NCBI GenBank assembly: GCA_937952895.1
Contig: CALFYC010000159.1
Location: forward strand, 1-5,886
Source of the DNA: an uncultured Neisseriaceae bacterium
Lineage (GTDB): Bacteria > Pseudomonadota > Gammaproteobacteria > Burkholderiales > UBA11063
Reading direction: 5' to 3'
Length of the DNA stretch: 5,886 nucleotides
The stretch's first letter is position 1, and each line of letters opens with the position of its first letter. The notes beneath the pieces were generated by a model. It had not been told where the DNA came from. It made no database searches and saw only the letters and a program-made list of their open reading frames with translations. Shown in pieces: positions 5,788 through 5,886 of the stretch. The position numbers and the translations under genes were made by a program.

Positions 5788-5817
5788 ATTCTAGCATTAC
5801 TTATAAAATTAATGCAA
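5788..5817 (-). promoter_or_regulatory. Promoter of xth
   Basis: On the minus strand TAGAAT (5788-5793; 5 of 6 consensus bases) is preceded by TGC, giving an extended -10 box. A weak -35, TTGCAT (5812-5817), is 18 bases upstream. Transcription would begin near 5781, leaving a leader of about 35 bases before the start codon at 5745. The spacer is bounded by inverted arms (GCATTA at 5794-5799, TAATGC at 5810-5815), so an operator overlapping the promoter is conceivable but unproven. Confidence 0.55.
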
Positions 5818-5831
5818 GAATTCAGATTATT

Positions 5832-5886
5832 GGGTAGTGTCTCAGCTTAAATGATAATCCTTTGATAATAAAATATAGATTTCGGA
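5832..5886. other. Right-edge non-coding segment, possibly the terminus of a mobile element or other repeat
   Basis: The last 55 bases start with GGGTAGTGTCTCAG, a change in texture from the preceding AT-rich DNA, and contain a short direct repeat (TGATAAT at 5852-5858 and 5863-5869). There is no gene or ribosome-binding site. The beginning looks like an insertion-sequence end, but I cannot assign a family and the other end is not in the window. The call rests mostly on the contig-edge argument given in the findings. Confidence 0.25.

Noticed and set aside
1..5886. CRISPR array, toxin-antitoxin, defence or other novel multigene system
   Set aside because: No spaced repeats, no small paired genes, and all four long genes are recognisable full-length housekeeping enzymes.

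Overview
The window is an AT-rich stretch (roughly one third G+C by eye) of a bacterial, probably proteobacterial, chromosome. The left edge holds the first ~50 bases of a 16S rRNA gene read on the minus strand. Its start region (GATCCTGGCTCAGATTGAACGC, ending GTGCTTT) is proteobacterial in style. The exonuclease III homologue is closest, from memory, to the Neisseria NApe type. An AT-rich beta- or gammaproteobacterium is therefore the best guess, with low confidence about the order.

Layout: (1) Bases 1-345, minus strand: the start of an rRNA operon, with a perfect-consensus promoter, an AT-rich UP-like tract, a boxB-like hairpin, boxA, a long leader hairpin, a small GAAA-capped hairpin and the 16S 5' end. 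(2) Bases 346-845: about 500 bases with no convincing intact gene. They contain a possible decayed IS1-type InsA fragment (minus strand), a strong 11-bp hairpin and an orphan extended -10 box. (3) Bases 846-4977, plus strand: an extended -10 promoter followed by three tightly packed genes, an acyl-CoA synthetase, gltX (glutamyl-tRNA synthetase) and alr (alanine racemase). The first gap is 14 bases and the second junction is an 8-base overlap, so this looks like one transcription unit. (4) Bases 4984-5817, minus strand: an xth gene (exonuclease III/AP endonuclease) with its own promoter, converging tail to tail on alr with a 6-base gap. (5) Bases 5832-5886: a short non-coding end that may be the start of a mobile element or other repeat.

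The genes are housekeeping: fatty-acid activation, glutamate charging of tRNA, D-alanine supply for peptidoglycan, and base-excision repair. All four are full length with their active-site residues in place. I see no defence, secretion, CRISPR or otherwise novel system here. The points worth a second look are small: the rRNA leader architecture, the possible IS remnant just upstream of the rRNA promoter, the coupled gltX-alr junction, an altered zinc-site residue in GltX, and signs that the window is a whole assembly contig bounded by repeats at both ends.
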